Below are positions 31,436 through 44,400 of a stretch of 64,000 bases of DNA, one piece after another. Each line of letters begins with the position of its first letter. Positions within the stretch are counted from its first letter, which is position 1. The notes below the pieces were generated by a model, which was given only the letters and a program-made list of their open reading frames with translations, was not told the origin of the DNA and did no database searches. Source of the DNA: Chelydra serpentina (Eukaryota; Chordata; Testudines; Chelydridae). The position numbers and the translations under genes are program-made. The stretch covers positions 1 through 64,000 of the forward strand of contig JBAIAC010000651.1 of assembly GCA_037349315.1 (NCBI GenBank), read 5' to 3'.

Positions 31436-33202
31436 ACCCTCACACTCCCCCCTCCCCCACCCTCACCCACATCCCCACCCCCAGCCTCAACATCACGCTC
31501 ACCCTCACCCCCACCCCAACACTCCCCCTCCCCCTCACCCCCACCCTCACCCGACCCCTCACTCCGACCCCTCCCTAAACCACACCCCCACCCTCACCCC
31601 CACCCCCACCCTCACCGTCAACCTCACCAAAATCCCCAACCCAACCCTCACCCTCACCCTAACCACAATCCCACACACCCACCCTCACGCTAACCCCCAC
31701 CCCCACTCCTCATCCTCATCCGCACCCTCACCATCACTCCGACCTCCACCCACACACTCACCGTGACCCCCACCCCCAACCTTACCGTCACCCTAACCCC
31801 CACCGCCATGCCCACCCTCTCACCCATCCTCACCCTCACTTCCACCCCCACCCCCACACCAACACTCACCCTCACCGTCAGCCCCCCACCCACATCCCCA
31901 CCCTCACCCTCACCCTCACCCCCACCCCCACTCCCACCCTCACCCTCACCACCACCACAAACCCCACGCTCACCCTCACCCTCACCCTCACACCCACCCC
32001 AACACTCACCCTCACCCTCACATCCACCCCCGCAATCACCCTCCCCCTTACCCTCAACTTCACCCCCCACCCCCAACCTCACACTCACCCTAACCCTAAC
32101 CCTCACCCTCACCCTCATCCCACACCCACCCCTACCCTCACCTTCACATTCACCCTCATCCCCACCGCCACACCCACCCTCAGCATCACCCTCACCCCCC
32201 ACCCCCACACCCACCCTCAATCTCACACTCACCCTCACTCACCCCCACCCCCACCCCCACCCTCACCCCCACCCACACACTCACCCTCACCCCCACCCCT
32301 ACCCTCACCCTCACGCTCACCCTCACACCCAGCCCCACCGCCACCCCCACCCTCAGCCTCACCCTCACTCCCAACCCCACCCACACACTCAACCTCACCC
32401 TCACCCCACACAAACCCTCACCCTCACCCTCACCGCCACCCCCACCCCAACCCTCAACCTCACCCTCACCATCACTCCCACACCGCAAACCCACCCTCAC
32501 CATATCCCTCACCCTCACCCTCACCCCACCCCTACCCTCACCCTGACTCTAAAACCCACCCCCACCCTGACCCTCACCCTCGCCACGACCCTCACCCTTA
32601 CCCTCACCCTCAACCTCACCCTCACCTCCACCCCCACCCTCACCCACAACCTCACCCCCAGCCCCACCCCCACCCTCACCCTTACCCCCACCCCCACCCG
32701 TACCCTCAACCTCACCCTAAATGCCACCCCCACCCTCACTCTCACCCTCACGCTCACCCTCACACCCAGCCCCACCCTCACACTTACCCTGACTCCCAAC
32801 CCCACCCAAGCACTCACCCTCACCCTCACCCCCGCCCACACCCTCACCCACACACTCACCCCCACCCCCACCCGAACCCCAACACTCAACCTCACCCTCA
32901 CCTTCACTCCCACCCCACCCCCAAACCCACCCTCACACTAAGCCTCACCCTCACCCTGACTCCCACCCCCACCCCCAACCTCACCCTCACCTTTACCCCC
33001 ACCCCCACCATCACCATCACCCTCCCCCCCACCCTTAACCTCACCCTCACCCACAGCCTCCCTCTCACCCCCACCCCAAACCTCACCCTCACCCTAACCC
33101 ACACCCCCACCCTCATCCTCACCCTCACCGTCACTCCCACCCTACCCCCAAACGCACCCTCGCACTAACCCGCACCCTCACCCACACCCTCACCCTCACC
33201 CC
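31436..33202 (-). repeat. C-rich hexamer array (mirror of 13615-16412)
   Basis: CACCCT/CCCCCAC hexamers, mirroring the left-arm block but with one copy instead of two of the ~1.05-kb unit. The Pro/Thr/His-rich open frames here are repeat by-products. Confidence 0.88.
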
Positions 33203-33303
33203 CATAGAATCATAGAATCATAGAATCATAGAATCTCAGGGCTGGAAGGGACCTCAGGAGTTCATCTAGTCCAACCCCCTGCTCAAAGCAGGACCAACCC
33301 CAA

Positions 33304-33712
33304 CTAGATCATCCCAGCCAGGGCTTTGTCAAGCCTGACCTTAAAAACCGCTAAGGAAGGAGATTCCACCACCTCCCTAGGTAACCCATTCCAGTGCTTC
33401 ACCACCCTACTAGTGAAAAAGTTTTTCCTAATATCCAACCTAAACCTCCCCCTCTGCAACTTGAGACCATTACTCCTTGTTCTGTCATCTTCTACCACTG
33501 AGAACAGTCTAGATCCATCCTCTTTGGAACCCCCTTTTAGGTAGTTGAAAGCAGCTATCAAATCCCCCCTCACTCTTCTCTTCTGCAGGCTAAACAATCC
33601 CAGTTCCCTCAGCCGCTCCTCATAAGTCATGTGCTCCAGCCCCCTAATCATTTTCGTTGCCCTCCGTTGGACTCTTTCCAATTTATCCACATCCTTCTTG
33701 TAGTGTGGGGTC
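33304..33712 (-). pseudogene. CR1-2 ORF2 C-terminal tail
   Basis: Encodes the CR1 C-terminus ([18 protein letters not shown] to [18 protein letters not shown]). Fused to upstream RT sequence by the shared deletion at GPH. Confidence 0.78.
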
Positions 33713-34202
33713 CAAAACTGGAGATGGAGCCATTGATCACTACCCGTTGAGCACAACCATCCAGCCAGTTTTCTATCCACCTTACCGTCCATTCATCCAG
33801 CCCATACTTCTTTAACTTGCTGGCAAGAACACTGTGGGAGACTGTATCAAAAGCTTTGCTAAAGACAAGAAATAGCACATCCACTGCTTTCCCCTCATCC
33901 ACAGAGCCAGCTATCTCATCATAGAAGGCAATTAGGTTAGTCAGGCATGACTTGCCCTTGGTGAATCCATGCTGACTGTTCCTGATCACTTTCCCCTCCT
34001 TTAAGTGGTTCAGAATTGATTCCTTGAGGACCTGTTCCATGATTTTTCCAGGGACTGAGGTGAGACTGACTGGCCTGTAGTTCCCCAGATCTTCCTTCTT
34101 CCCTTTTTTAAAGATGGGCACTACATTAGCTTTTTTTGAAGTCATCCAGAACCTTCCCCGATTGCCATGATTTGTCAGAGATAATGGCCAATGGCTCTGC
34201 AA
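33700..34202 (-). pseudogene. CR1-2 reverse transcriptase, motif A mutated
   Basis: RT from NVVPIFKKG through motif A in one frame, so longer than in copy 1. The catalytic Asp of motif A is Val (33864-33866), as in copies 1 and 3. Motifs B and C are deleted. The ATG at 34202 lies in the wrong frame relative to the linker; RT proper begins near 34135. Confidence 0.82.
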
Positions 34203-34497
34203 TCACATCGGCCAACTCCTTTAGCACCCTCGGATGCAGTGCATCCGGCCCCATGGACTTGTGTTCGTCCAGCTTTTCTAAATAGTCCCGAACTACTTCT
34301 TTCGCCTCAGAGGGCTGGTCACCTCCTCCCCATACCGTGCTGCGGAGTGCAGCTGTCTGGGAGCTGACCTTGTCTGTGAAGACAGAGGCAAAAAAAGCAT
34401 TGAGTACACTAGCTTTCTCCACATCCTCTGTCACTAGGTTCCCTCCCTCATTCAGCAAGAGGCCCACACTTTCCTTGATTTTCTTCTTGTTGCTCAC
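34126..34497 (-). pseudogene. CR1-2 ORF2 linker
   Basis: 123 codons, beginning at [11 protein letters not shown] because a unique base deletion near 34527 removes the upstream part seen in other copies. Ends FKKS-stop at the shared A-run frameshift. Confidence 0.78.
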
Positions 34498-34588
34498 ATA
34501 CCTGAAGAAACCCTTCTTGTTACTCTAACATCTCCGGCTAGCTGCAACTCCAAGTGTGATTTGGCTTTTTAATATCACTCCTGCATGC

Positions 34589-35653
34589 CTAAACAATATT
34601 TTTATACTCCTCCCTGGTCATTTGTCCAATCTTCCACTTCTTGTAAGCTGCTTTTTTGTGTTTAAGACGAGCAAGGATTTCACTGTTAAGCCAAGCTGGT
34701 CGCCTGCCATATTTACTTTTCTTTCTACACATCGGGATGGTTTGTTCCTGCAACCTCAATAAGGATTCTTTAAAATACAGCCAGCTTTCCTCGACTCCTT
34801 TCCCCCTCATGTTATTCTCCCAGGGGACCTTGCCCATCAGTTCCCTGAGGGAGTCAAAGTCTGCTTTTTTGAAGTCCAGGCTCTGTATTCTACTGCTCTC
34901 CTTTCTTCCTTGTGTCAGGATCCTGAACTCGACTATCTCATGGTCACTGCCTCCCAGGTTCCCATCCACTATTGCTTTCTTTACTATTTCCTCCCTGTTT
35001 GTGAGCAGCAGGTCAAGAAGAGCTTTTCCCCTAGTTGGTTCCTCCAGCAACCGCACCAGGAAATTGTCCCCTACACTTTCCAAAAACTTCCTGGATTGTC
35101 TGTGGACCGCTGTATTGCTACCCCAGCAGATATCGGGGTGATTAAAGTCACCCATGAGAATCAGGGCCTGTGATCTAGTAACTTCTGTTAGTTGCTGGAA
35201 GAAAGCCTCGTCCACCTCATCCCCCTGGTCTGGTGGTCTGTAGCAGACTCCCACCATGACATTACCCTTGTTGCTCACACTTCTCAATTTCATCCAGACA
35301 CCCTCAGGTTTTTCTGCAGTTTCATACTGGAGCTCTGAGCAGTCATACTGCTCTCTTACATACAACAAAACTCCCCCACCTTTTCTGCCCTGCCTATCCT
35401 TCCTGAACAGTTTATAGCCATCCATGACAGTACTCCAATCATGTGAGTTATCCCACCAAGTCTCTGTTATTCCAATTACATCATAATTCCTTGACTGTGC
35501 CAGGACTTCCGGTTCTCCCTGCTTGTTCCCCAGGCTTCTTGCATTTGTGTATAGGCATTTAAGATAACTCACCAATTGTCGTGCTGTCCCAGTATGGGGC
35601 AGGAGCCCTCCCCTCTTGCACTCACCTACTTGTGCTTCCTCACGGTATCCCAC
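34589..35653 (-). pseudogene. CR1-2 ORF2 endonuclease domain
   Basis: 354 codons with [22 protein letters not shown] and GGSDHE, so all catalytic landmarks of the APE-like fold remain. It stops at KNIV, a few codons earlier than in the other copies. The nick-forming activity could have been retained in this stretch, but the rest of ORF2 is broken. Confidence 0.82.
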
Positions 35654-35687
35654 TTCCCCACTTACCTCGGAGCTTTGGTCTCCTTCC

Positions 35688-38600
35688 CCCTCACACTAAC
35701 CCCACCCCAACCCTAACCCCACCCCCACTCCCACCTTCACTCTCACCCCCACCCGAATCCACGCCCTCACCCTCACCCTAATCCTCATACTCGCCCTCAC
35801 CCCACCCCCAGCCCCACGCCCACCCTCACCCTCACCCCCACCGCCACTCCGACCCTCACCCTCACCCCACCCCCACCCACACACTCACCCTCACCCACCA
35901 CCCTAATCCTCGTCCTCACCCTCACCCCACGCACAGCCCCACCCCCACCCTCACCCTCACCCATGCCGCCACTCCGACCCTAACCCTAACCCTGACCCCC
36001 ACCCCCAGCTCCTCCCTCACCGACACCCTCAGCGCCACCCCGACCCTCACCCTCACCCGCACCCCCAACCCCACGCCCACCCTCACCCTCAAACTCACCC
36101 TCACCCCAAACCCCCATCCCCACTCTCACCTTCACCCTCACCCCACCCCTCAACCTAACCGCAACCCCAATCCCCACCCTTACCCTCACCACCACCAAAA
36201 ACCCGCACCCTCACCCTCACCCCCACCCTGACTCCCAATCCCACACTCACCCTCACCCTCACACGAACCCCACCCCCACCCTCACCCTAACCCCCACCTC
36301 CTCCCCAACCCGAGCCCTCACCGTCACCCACCCCCCCTCACCCTCACCCCCTGCCCCACCCCCAGCCTCACCCAAGCCCTCACCCTGACCCTCACCCCCA
36401 CCGTAACCCACACCCACAACCTCACCCCCACCCCCACCCTCACCCCCACCGCCACAACCACCCACACTCTCACCCTCACCCTCACTCTCACCCACAGCAC
36501 CGCCCTCAACCTCACCCTCACCTTCGCCCTCTCTCTCATCGCCACCCCACGCTCACCCTAACCCCCACCCCCTCACCAACCCCAACCCTCACCGTCACCC
36601 ACCCCCCCTCCCCCTCCCCCTCCCCCCCTCCGCCACCCTCACCCTCACCACCACCCCCACATTCACCCTCACCCCCACCCCCACAACAACCCACACTCTC
36701 ACCCTCACCCTCACTCTCATCCACAGCACTGCCCTCAACCTCACGCCCACCGTCACCCTCTCTCTCGTCGCCACCCCACGCTCACCCTCACCCACACCGT
36801 CACCCAAACCCCACTCCCACTCCAACCCTGACCCTCACTCCCACCCCCACACTCACCCTCACCGCCACCCCCAACCTCACCCTCACCCTTTCCGTAACCC
36901 TCACCCTCACCCTCAACCTCACCCCAACTCCCACCCCCACCCCCACCCTCAACCTCAACCTCACCCTCACCCTCAACCCCACCCCCACCCTCACCCTCAC
37001 CCCCACCCCCACCCCCACAGTCACCCTCACCCCGACCCTCAACGTCACCCCCACCCCCACCCTCACCATCAACCTCACCCTAACTGCCGCCACCACCCTC
37101 ACCCCCAACCCCACCCTCACCCTTTCCGTAACCATCACCCTCACCCTCAACCTCACCCCAACTCCCCCCCACCCCCACCCTCAACCTCAACCTCACCCTC
37201 ACCCTCAACCCCACCCCCACCCCCACCCTCACCCTCACCCCCACCCCCACAGTCACCCTCACCCCGACCCTCAACGTCACCCCCACCCCCACCCTCACCA
37301 TCAACCTCACCCTAACTGCCGCCACCACCCTCACCCCAACCCCACCCTCACCCTCACCCTCAAACTCACCCTCACCCCAAACCCCCATCCTCACTCTCAC
37401 CTTCACCCTCACCCTACCCCTCACCCTAAGCGCAACCCCAACCCCCACCCTCACCCTCACGAACACCAAAAAACCCCACCCGCCCCCTCACCATCACCCC
37501 ACACTGACTCCCACCCCCACACTCACCCTCACCTTCACCCTTATCCCCACTCCCACCCTCACCCTAACCCCCACCCCCTCACCAACCCCAACCCTCACCA
37601 TCACCCATCCCCCCTCCCCCTCCCCCTCCCCCCCTCCGCCACCCCCACCCTCACCCTCACCACCACCCCCACATTCACCCTCACCACCACCCCCACAACA
37701 ACCCACACTCTCACCCTCACCCTCACTCTCATCCACAGCACTGCCCTCAACCTCACGCCCACCGTCACCCTCTCTCTCGTCGCCACCCCCACAATCACCC
37801 TCACCCACACCGTCACCCAAACCGCCACTCGCACTCCCACCCTGACCCTCACCCCCACCCCCACCCTCACCCCCACTCACACCCGCACCCTCACCCTCAC
37901 CCTCACTCTCAACCCAACACCCAACCCACATCCACCCCCACCCTCACCCTCACACCCACTCCCACCCCCACGTCCAACCCTCACACTCCCCCTATCCGTA
38001 ACCCTCACCCTCACCCTCGACCTCACCCCAACTCCCACCCCCAACCCCACCATCACTCTCATCCTTACCCCAACCCTCACAATCACCCTCACCCTCACAC
38101 ACAAACCCATACCCACGACCAGGCACACCCCTAACCCCACCCCAACCCTTACGCTTACCCTTACCGCTACCCCCACTCACAGCTTACAATCACTCACATC
38201 CCAACCCCACCCTCACCCTCACCCTCACCCCCAAACCACACCCCCACCCTCACCCTCACCCTCACCGTAACCTCCACACTCACCCTCACCCTCACCCTCA
38301 CCCCACCCCTACCCTCACCCTGACTCTAAAACCCACCCCCACCCCCACCCTGACCCTCACCCTCGCCACGACCCTCACCCTTACCCTCACCCTCAACCTC
38401 ACCCTCACCTCCACCCCCACCCTCACCCACAACCTCACCCCCATCCCCACCCCCACCCTCACACTTACCCCCACCCCCACCCGTACCTTCAACCTCACCC
38501 TAAATGCCACCCCCACCCTCACTCTCACCCTCACGCTCACCCTCACACCCAGCCCCACCCTCACACTTACCCTGACTCCCAACCCCACCCAAACACTCAC

Positions 38601-38985
38601 CCTCACCCTCACCCCCGCCCACACCCTCACCCACACACTCACCCCCACCCCCACCCGAACCCCAACACTCAACCTCACCCTCACCTTCACTCCCACCCCA
38701 CCCCCAAACCCACCCTCACACTAAGCCTCACCCTCACCCTGACTCCCACCCCCACCCCCAACCTCACCCTCACCTTTACCCCCACCCCCACCATCACCAT
38801 CACCCTCCCCCCCACCCTTAACCTCACCCTCACCGACACCCTCCCTCTCACCCCCACCCCAAACCTCACCCTCACCCTAACCCACACCCCCACCCTCATC
38901 CTCACCCTCACCGTCACTCCCACCCTACCCCCAAACGCACCCTCGCACTAACCCGCACCCTCACCCACACCCTCACCCTCACCCC
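35688..38985 (-). repeat. C-rich hexamer array between CR1-2 and CR1-3
   Basis: Degenerate CACCCT hexamers with higher-order structure. The first 2.3 kb or so repeats the array that follows CR1-3 at 41472, which indicates that array plus CR1 was tandemly duplicated as a ~5.78-kb unit (33203 to 38986). No gene is seen. Confidence 0.87.
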
Positions 38986-39086
38986 CATAGAATCATAGAA
39001 TCATAGAATCATAGAATCTCAGGGCTGGAAGGGACCTCAGGAGTTCATCTAGTCCAACCCCCTGCTCAAAGCAGGACCAACCCCAA

Positions 39087-39495
39087 CTAGATCATCCCAG
39101 CCAGGGCTTTGTCAAGCCTGACCTTAAAAACCGCTAAGGAAGGAGATTCCACCACCTCCCTAGGTAACCCATTCCAGTGCTTCACCACCCTACTAGTGAA
39201 AAAGTTTTTCCTAATATCCAACCTAAACCTCCCCCTCTGCAACTTGAGACCATTACTCCTTGTTCTGTCATCTTCTACCACTGAGAACAGTCTAGATCCA
39301 TCCTCTTTGGAACCCCCTTTTAGGTAGTTGAAAGCAGCTATCAAATCCCCCCTCACTCTTCTCTTCTGCAGGCTAAACAATCCCAGTTCCCTCAGCCGCT
39401 CCTCATAAGTCATGTGCTCCAGCCCCCTAATCATTTTCGTTGCCCTCCGTTGGACTCTTTCCAATTTATCCACATCCTTCTTGTAGTGTGGGGTC
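39087..39495 (-). pseudogene. CR1-3 ORF2 C-terminal tail
   Basis: Same C-terminal block as in copies 1 and 2, downstream of the shared deletion. Confidence 0.78.
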
Positions 39496-39985
39496 CAAAA
39501 CTGGAGATGGAGCCATTGATCACTACCCGTTGAGCACGACCATCCAGCCAGTTTTCTATCCACCTTACCGTCCATTCATCCAGCCCATACTTCTTTAACT
39601 TGCTGGCAAGAACACTGTGGGAGACTGTATCAAAAGCTTTGCTAAAGACAAGAAATAGCACATCCACTGCTTTCCCCTCATCCACAGAGCCAGCTATCTC
39701 ATCATAGAAGGCAATTAGGTTAGTCAGGCATGACTTGCCCTTGGTGAATCCATGCTGACTGTTCCTGATCACTTTCCCCTCCTTTAAGTGGTTCAGAATT
39801 GATTCCTTGAGGACCTGTTCCATGATTTTTCCAGGGACTGAGGTGAGACTGACTGGCCTGTAGTTCCCCAGATCTTCCTTCTTCCCTTTTTTAAAGATGG
39901 GCACTACATTAGCTTTTTTTGAAGTCATCCAGAACCTTCCCCGATTGCCATGATTTGTCAGAGATAATGGCCAATGGCTCTGCAA
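39483..39985 (-). pseudogene. CR1-3 reverse transcriptase, motif A mutated
   Basis: Fingers and motif A present in one frame ([19 protein letters not shown]). The motif A Asp is replaced by Val, and motifs B and C are absent. Confidence 0.82.
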
Positions 39986-40337
39986 TCACATCGGCCAACT
40001 CCTTTAGCACCCTCGGATGCAGTGCATCCGGCCCCATGGACTTGTGTTCGTCCAGCTTTTCTAAATAGTCCCGAACTACTTCTTTCGCCTCAGAGGGCTG
40101 GTCACCTCCTCCCCATACCGTGCTGCGGAGTGCAGCTGTCTGGGAGCTGACCTTGTCTGTGAAGACAGAGGCAAAAAAAGCATTGAGTACACTAGCTTTC
40201 TCCACATCCTCTGTCACTAGGTTCCCTCCCTCATTCAGCAAGAGGCCCACACTTTCCTTGATTTTCTTCTTGTTGCTCACATACCTGAAGAAACCCTTCT
40301 TGTTACTCCTAACATCTCCGGCTAGCTGCAACTCCAA
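39909..40337 (-). pseudogene. CR1-3 ORF2 linker
   Basis: 142 codons from [15 protein letters not shown] to FKKS-stop. It matches copy 1 and lacks the deletion of copy 2. Confidence 0.78.
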
Positions 40338-41437
40338 GTGTGATTTGGCTTTTTAATATCACTCCTGCATGCCTGAACAATATTTTTATACTCCTCCCTG
40401 GTCATTTGTCCAATCTTCCACTTCTTGTAAGCTGCTTTTTTGTGTTTAAGACGAGCAAGGATTTCACTGTTAAGCCAAGCTGGTCGCCTGCCATATTTAC
40501 TTTTCTTTCTACACATCGGGATGGTTTGTTCCTGCAACCTCAATAAGGATTCTTTAAAATACAGCCAGCTTTCCTCGACTCCTTTCCCCCTCATGTTATT
40601 CTCCCAGGGGACCTTGCCCATCAGTTCCCTGAGGGAGTCAAAGTCTGCTTTTTTGAAGTCCAGGCTCTGTATTCTACTGCTCTCCTTTCTTCCTTGTGTC
40701 AGGATCCTGAACTCGACTATCTCATGGTCACTGCCTCCCAGGTTCCCATCCACTATTGCTTTCTTTACTATTTCCTCCCTGTTTGTGAGCAGCAGGTCAA
40801 GAAGAGCTTTTCCCCTAGTTGGTTCCTCCAGCAACCGCACCAGGAAATTGTCCCCTACACTTTCCAAAAACTTCCTGGATTGTCTGTGGACCGCTGTATT
40901 GCTACCCCAGCAGATATCGGGGTGATTAAAGTCACCCATGAGAATCAGGGCCTGTGATCTAGTAACTTCTGTTAGTTGCTGGAAGAAAGCCTCGTCCACC
41001 TCATCCCCCTGGTCTGGTGGTCTGTAGCAGACTCCCACCATGACATTACCCTTGTTGCTCACACTTCTCAATTTCATCCAGACACCCTCAGGTTTTTCTG
41101 CAGTTTTATACTGGAGCTCTGAGCAGTCATACTGCTCTCTTACATACAACAAAACTCCCCCACCTTTTCTGCCCTGCCTATCCTTCCTGAACAGTTTATA
41201 GCCATCCATGACAGTACTCCAATCATGTGAGTTATCCCACCAAGTCTCTGTTATTCCAATTACATCATAATTCCTTGACTGTGCCAGGACTTCCGGTTCT
41301 CCCTGCTTGTTCCCCAGGCTTCTTGCATTTGTGTATAGGCATTTAAGATAACTCACCAATTGTCGTGCTGTCCCAGTATGGGGCAGGAGCCCTCCCCTCT
41401 TGCACTCACCTACTTGTGCTTCCTCCCGGTATCCCAC
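40322..41437 (-). pseudogene. CR1-3 ORF2 endonuclease domain
   Basis: 371 codons with NARSLG, ITETWW, GDFNHP and SDHE intact. It ends at the shared Ser-Cys-Ser-stop caused by the A-run frameshift. Confidence 0.83.
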
Positions 41438-41471
41438 TTCCCCACTTACCTCGGAGCTTTGGTCTCCTTCC

Positions 41472-44400
41472 CCCTCACACTAACCCCACCCCAACCCTAA
41501 CCCCACCTCCACTCCCACCTTCACTCTCACCCCCACCCGAATCCCCGCCCTCACCCTCACCCTAATCCTCATCCTCGCCCTCACCCCACCCCCAGCCCCA
41601 CGCCCACCCTCACCCTCACCCCCACCGCCACTCCGACCCTCACCCTCACCCCACCCCCACCCACACACTCACCCTCACTCACCACCCTAATCCTCGTCCT
41701 CACCCTCACCCCACGCACAGCCCCACCCCCACCCTCACCCTCACCCATGCCGCCACTCCGACCCTAACCCTAACCCTGACCCCCACCCCCAGCTCCTCCC
41801 TCACCGACACCCTCAGCGCCACCCCGACCCTCACCCTCACCCGCACCCCCAACCCCACGCCCACCCTCACCCTCAAACTCACCCTCACCCCAAACCCCCA
41901 TCCGCACTCTCACCTTCACCCTCACCCCACCCCTCAACCTAACCGCAACCCCAATCCCCACCCTCACCCTCACCACCACCAAAAACCCGCACCCTCACCC
42001 TCACCCCCACCCTGACTCCCAATCCCACACTCACCCTCACCCTCACACGAACCCCACCCCCACCCTCACCCTAACCCCCACCTCCTCCCCAACCCTCACC
42101 CTCACCATCACCCACCCCCCCTCACCCTCACCCCCTGCCCCACCCCCAGCCTCACCCAAGCCCTCACCCTGACCCTCACCCCCACCGTAACCCACACCCA
42201 CAACCTCACCCCCACCCCCACCCTCACCCCCACCGCCACAACCACCCACACTCTCACCCTCACCCTCACTCTCATCCACAGCACTGCCCTCAACCTCACG
42301 CCCACCGTCACCCTCTCTCTCGTCGCCACCCCACGCTCACCCTCACCCACACCGTCACCCAAACCCCACTCCCACTCCAACCCTGACCCTCACTCCCACC
42401 CCCACACTCACCCTCACCGCCACCCCCAACCTCACCCTCACCCTTTCCGTAACCCTCACCCTCACCCTCAACCTCACCCCAACTCCCACCCCCACCCCCA
42501 CCCTCAACCTCAACCTCACCCTCACCCTCAACCCCACCCCCACCCTCACCCTCACCCCCACCCCCACCCCCACAGTCACCCTCACCCCGACCCTCAACGT
42601 CACCCCCACCCCCACCCTCACCATCAACCTCACCCTAACTGCCGCCACCACCCTCACCCCCAACCCCACCCTCACCCTTTCCGTAACCATCACCCCCACC
42701 CCCACCCTCACCATCAACCTCACCCTAACTGCCGCCACCACCCTCACCCCAACCCCACCCTCACCCTCACCCTCAAACTCACCCTCACCCCAAACCCCCA
42801 TCCTCACTCTCACCCTACCCCTCACCCTAAGCGCAACCCCAACCCCCACCCTCACCCTCACGAACACCAAAAAACCCCACCCGCCCCCTCACCATCACCC
42901 CACACTGACTCCCACCCCCACACTCACCCTCACCTTCACCCTTATCCCCACTCCCACCCTCACCCTAACCCCCACCCCCTCACCAACCCCAACCCTCACC
43001 GTCACCCACCCACCCTCCCCCTCCCCCTCCCCCCCTCCGCCACCCCCACCCTCACCCTCACCACCACCCCCACATTCACCCTCACCCCCACCCCCACAAC
43101 AAACCACACTCTCACCCTCACCCTCACTCTCATCCACAGCACTGCCCTCAACCTCACGCCCACCTTCACCCTCTCTGTCGTCGCCACCCCACGCTCACCC
43201 TCACCCACACCGTCACCCAAACCCCACTCCCACTCGAACCCTGACCCTCACTCCCACCCCCACACTCACCCTCACCGCCACCCCCAACCTCACCCTCACC
43301 CTTTCCGTAACCCTCACCCTCACCCTCAACCTCACCCCAACTCCCACCCCCACCCCCACCCTCAACCTCACCCTCACCCTCAACCCCACCCCCACCCTCA
43401 CCATCAACCTCACCCTAACTGCCGCCACCACCCTCACCCCCAACCCCACCCTCACCCTTTCCGTAACCATCACCCTCACCCTCAACCTCACCCCAACTCC
43501 CCCCACCCCCACCCTCAACCTCAACCTCACCCTCACCCTCAACCCCACCCCCACCCCCACCCTCACCCTCACCCTCAAACTCACCCTCACCCCAAACCCC
43601 CATCCTCACTCTCACCTTCACCCTCACCCTACCCCTCACCCTAAGCGCAACCCCAACCCCCACCCTCACCCTCACGAACACCAAAAAACCCCACCCGCCC
43701 CCTCACCATCACCCCACACTGACTCCCACCCCCACACTCACCCTCACCTTCACCCTTATCCCCACTCCCACCCTCACCCTAACCCCCACCCCCTCACCAA
43801 CCCCAACCCTCACCGTCACCCACCCCCCCTCCCCCTCCCCTCCCCCCCCTCCGCCACCCCCACCCTCACCCTCACCACCACCCCCACATTCACCCTCACC
43901 CCCACCCCCACTTCAAACCACACTCTCACCCTCACCCTCACTCTCATCCACAGCACTGCCCTCAACCTCACGCCCACCGTCACCCTCTCTGTCGTCGCCA
44001 CCCCACGCTCACCCTCACCCACACCGTCACCCAAACCCCACTCCCACTCCAACCCTGACCCTCACTCCCACCCCCACACTCACCCTCACCGACACCCCCA
44101 ACCTCACCCTCACCCTTTCCGTAACCCTCACCCTCACCCTCACCCCAACTCCCACCCCCACCCCCACCCTCAACCTCAACCTCACCCTCACCCTCACCCT
44201 CAACCCCACCCCCACCCTCACCATCAACCTCACCCTAACTGCCGCCACCACCCTCACCCCCAACCCCACCCACACCCTTTCCGTAACCATCACCCTCACC
44301 CTCAACCTCACCCCAACTCCCCCCGACCCCCACCCTCAACCTCAACCTCACCCTCACCCTCAACCCCACCCCCACCCTCACCCTCACCCCCACCCCCACA

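Larger units (their letters stand above)
33203..35687 (-). mobile_element. CR1 LINE copy 2 (CR1-2)
   Basis: Mirror of CR1-1 with the same 5' edge, 3' octamer tail (33203-33234), internal RT deletion and the two A-run frameshifts. It has a unique 1-bp deletion near 34527 in the linker. It retains Asn in GDFNHP and lacks the extra G near motif A. The flanking array sequence matches that of copies 1 and 3. Confidence 0.94.
38986..41471 (-). mobile_element. CR1 LINE copy 3 (CR1-3)
   Basis: Nearly identical to CR1-2, same orientation, with octamer tail at 38986-39017, the same RT deletion and the same shared frameshifts. It lacks the CR1-2 linker deletion. Val at the motif A Asp (39647-39649). 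Confidence 0.94.
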
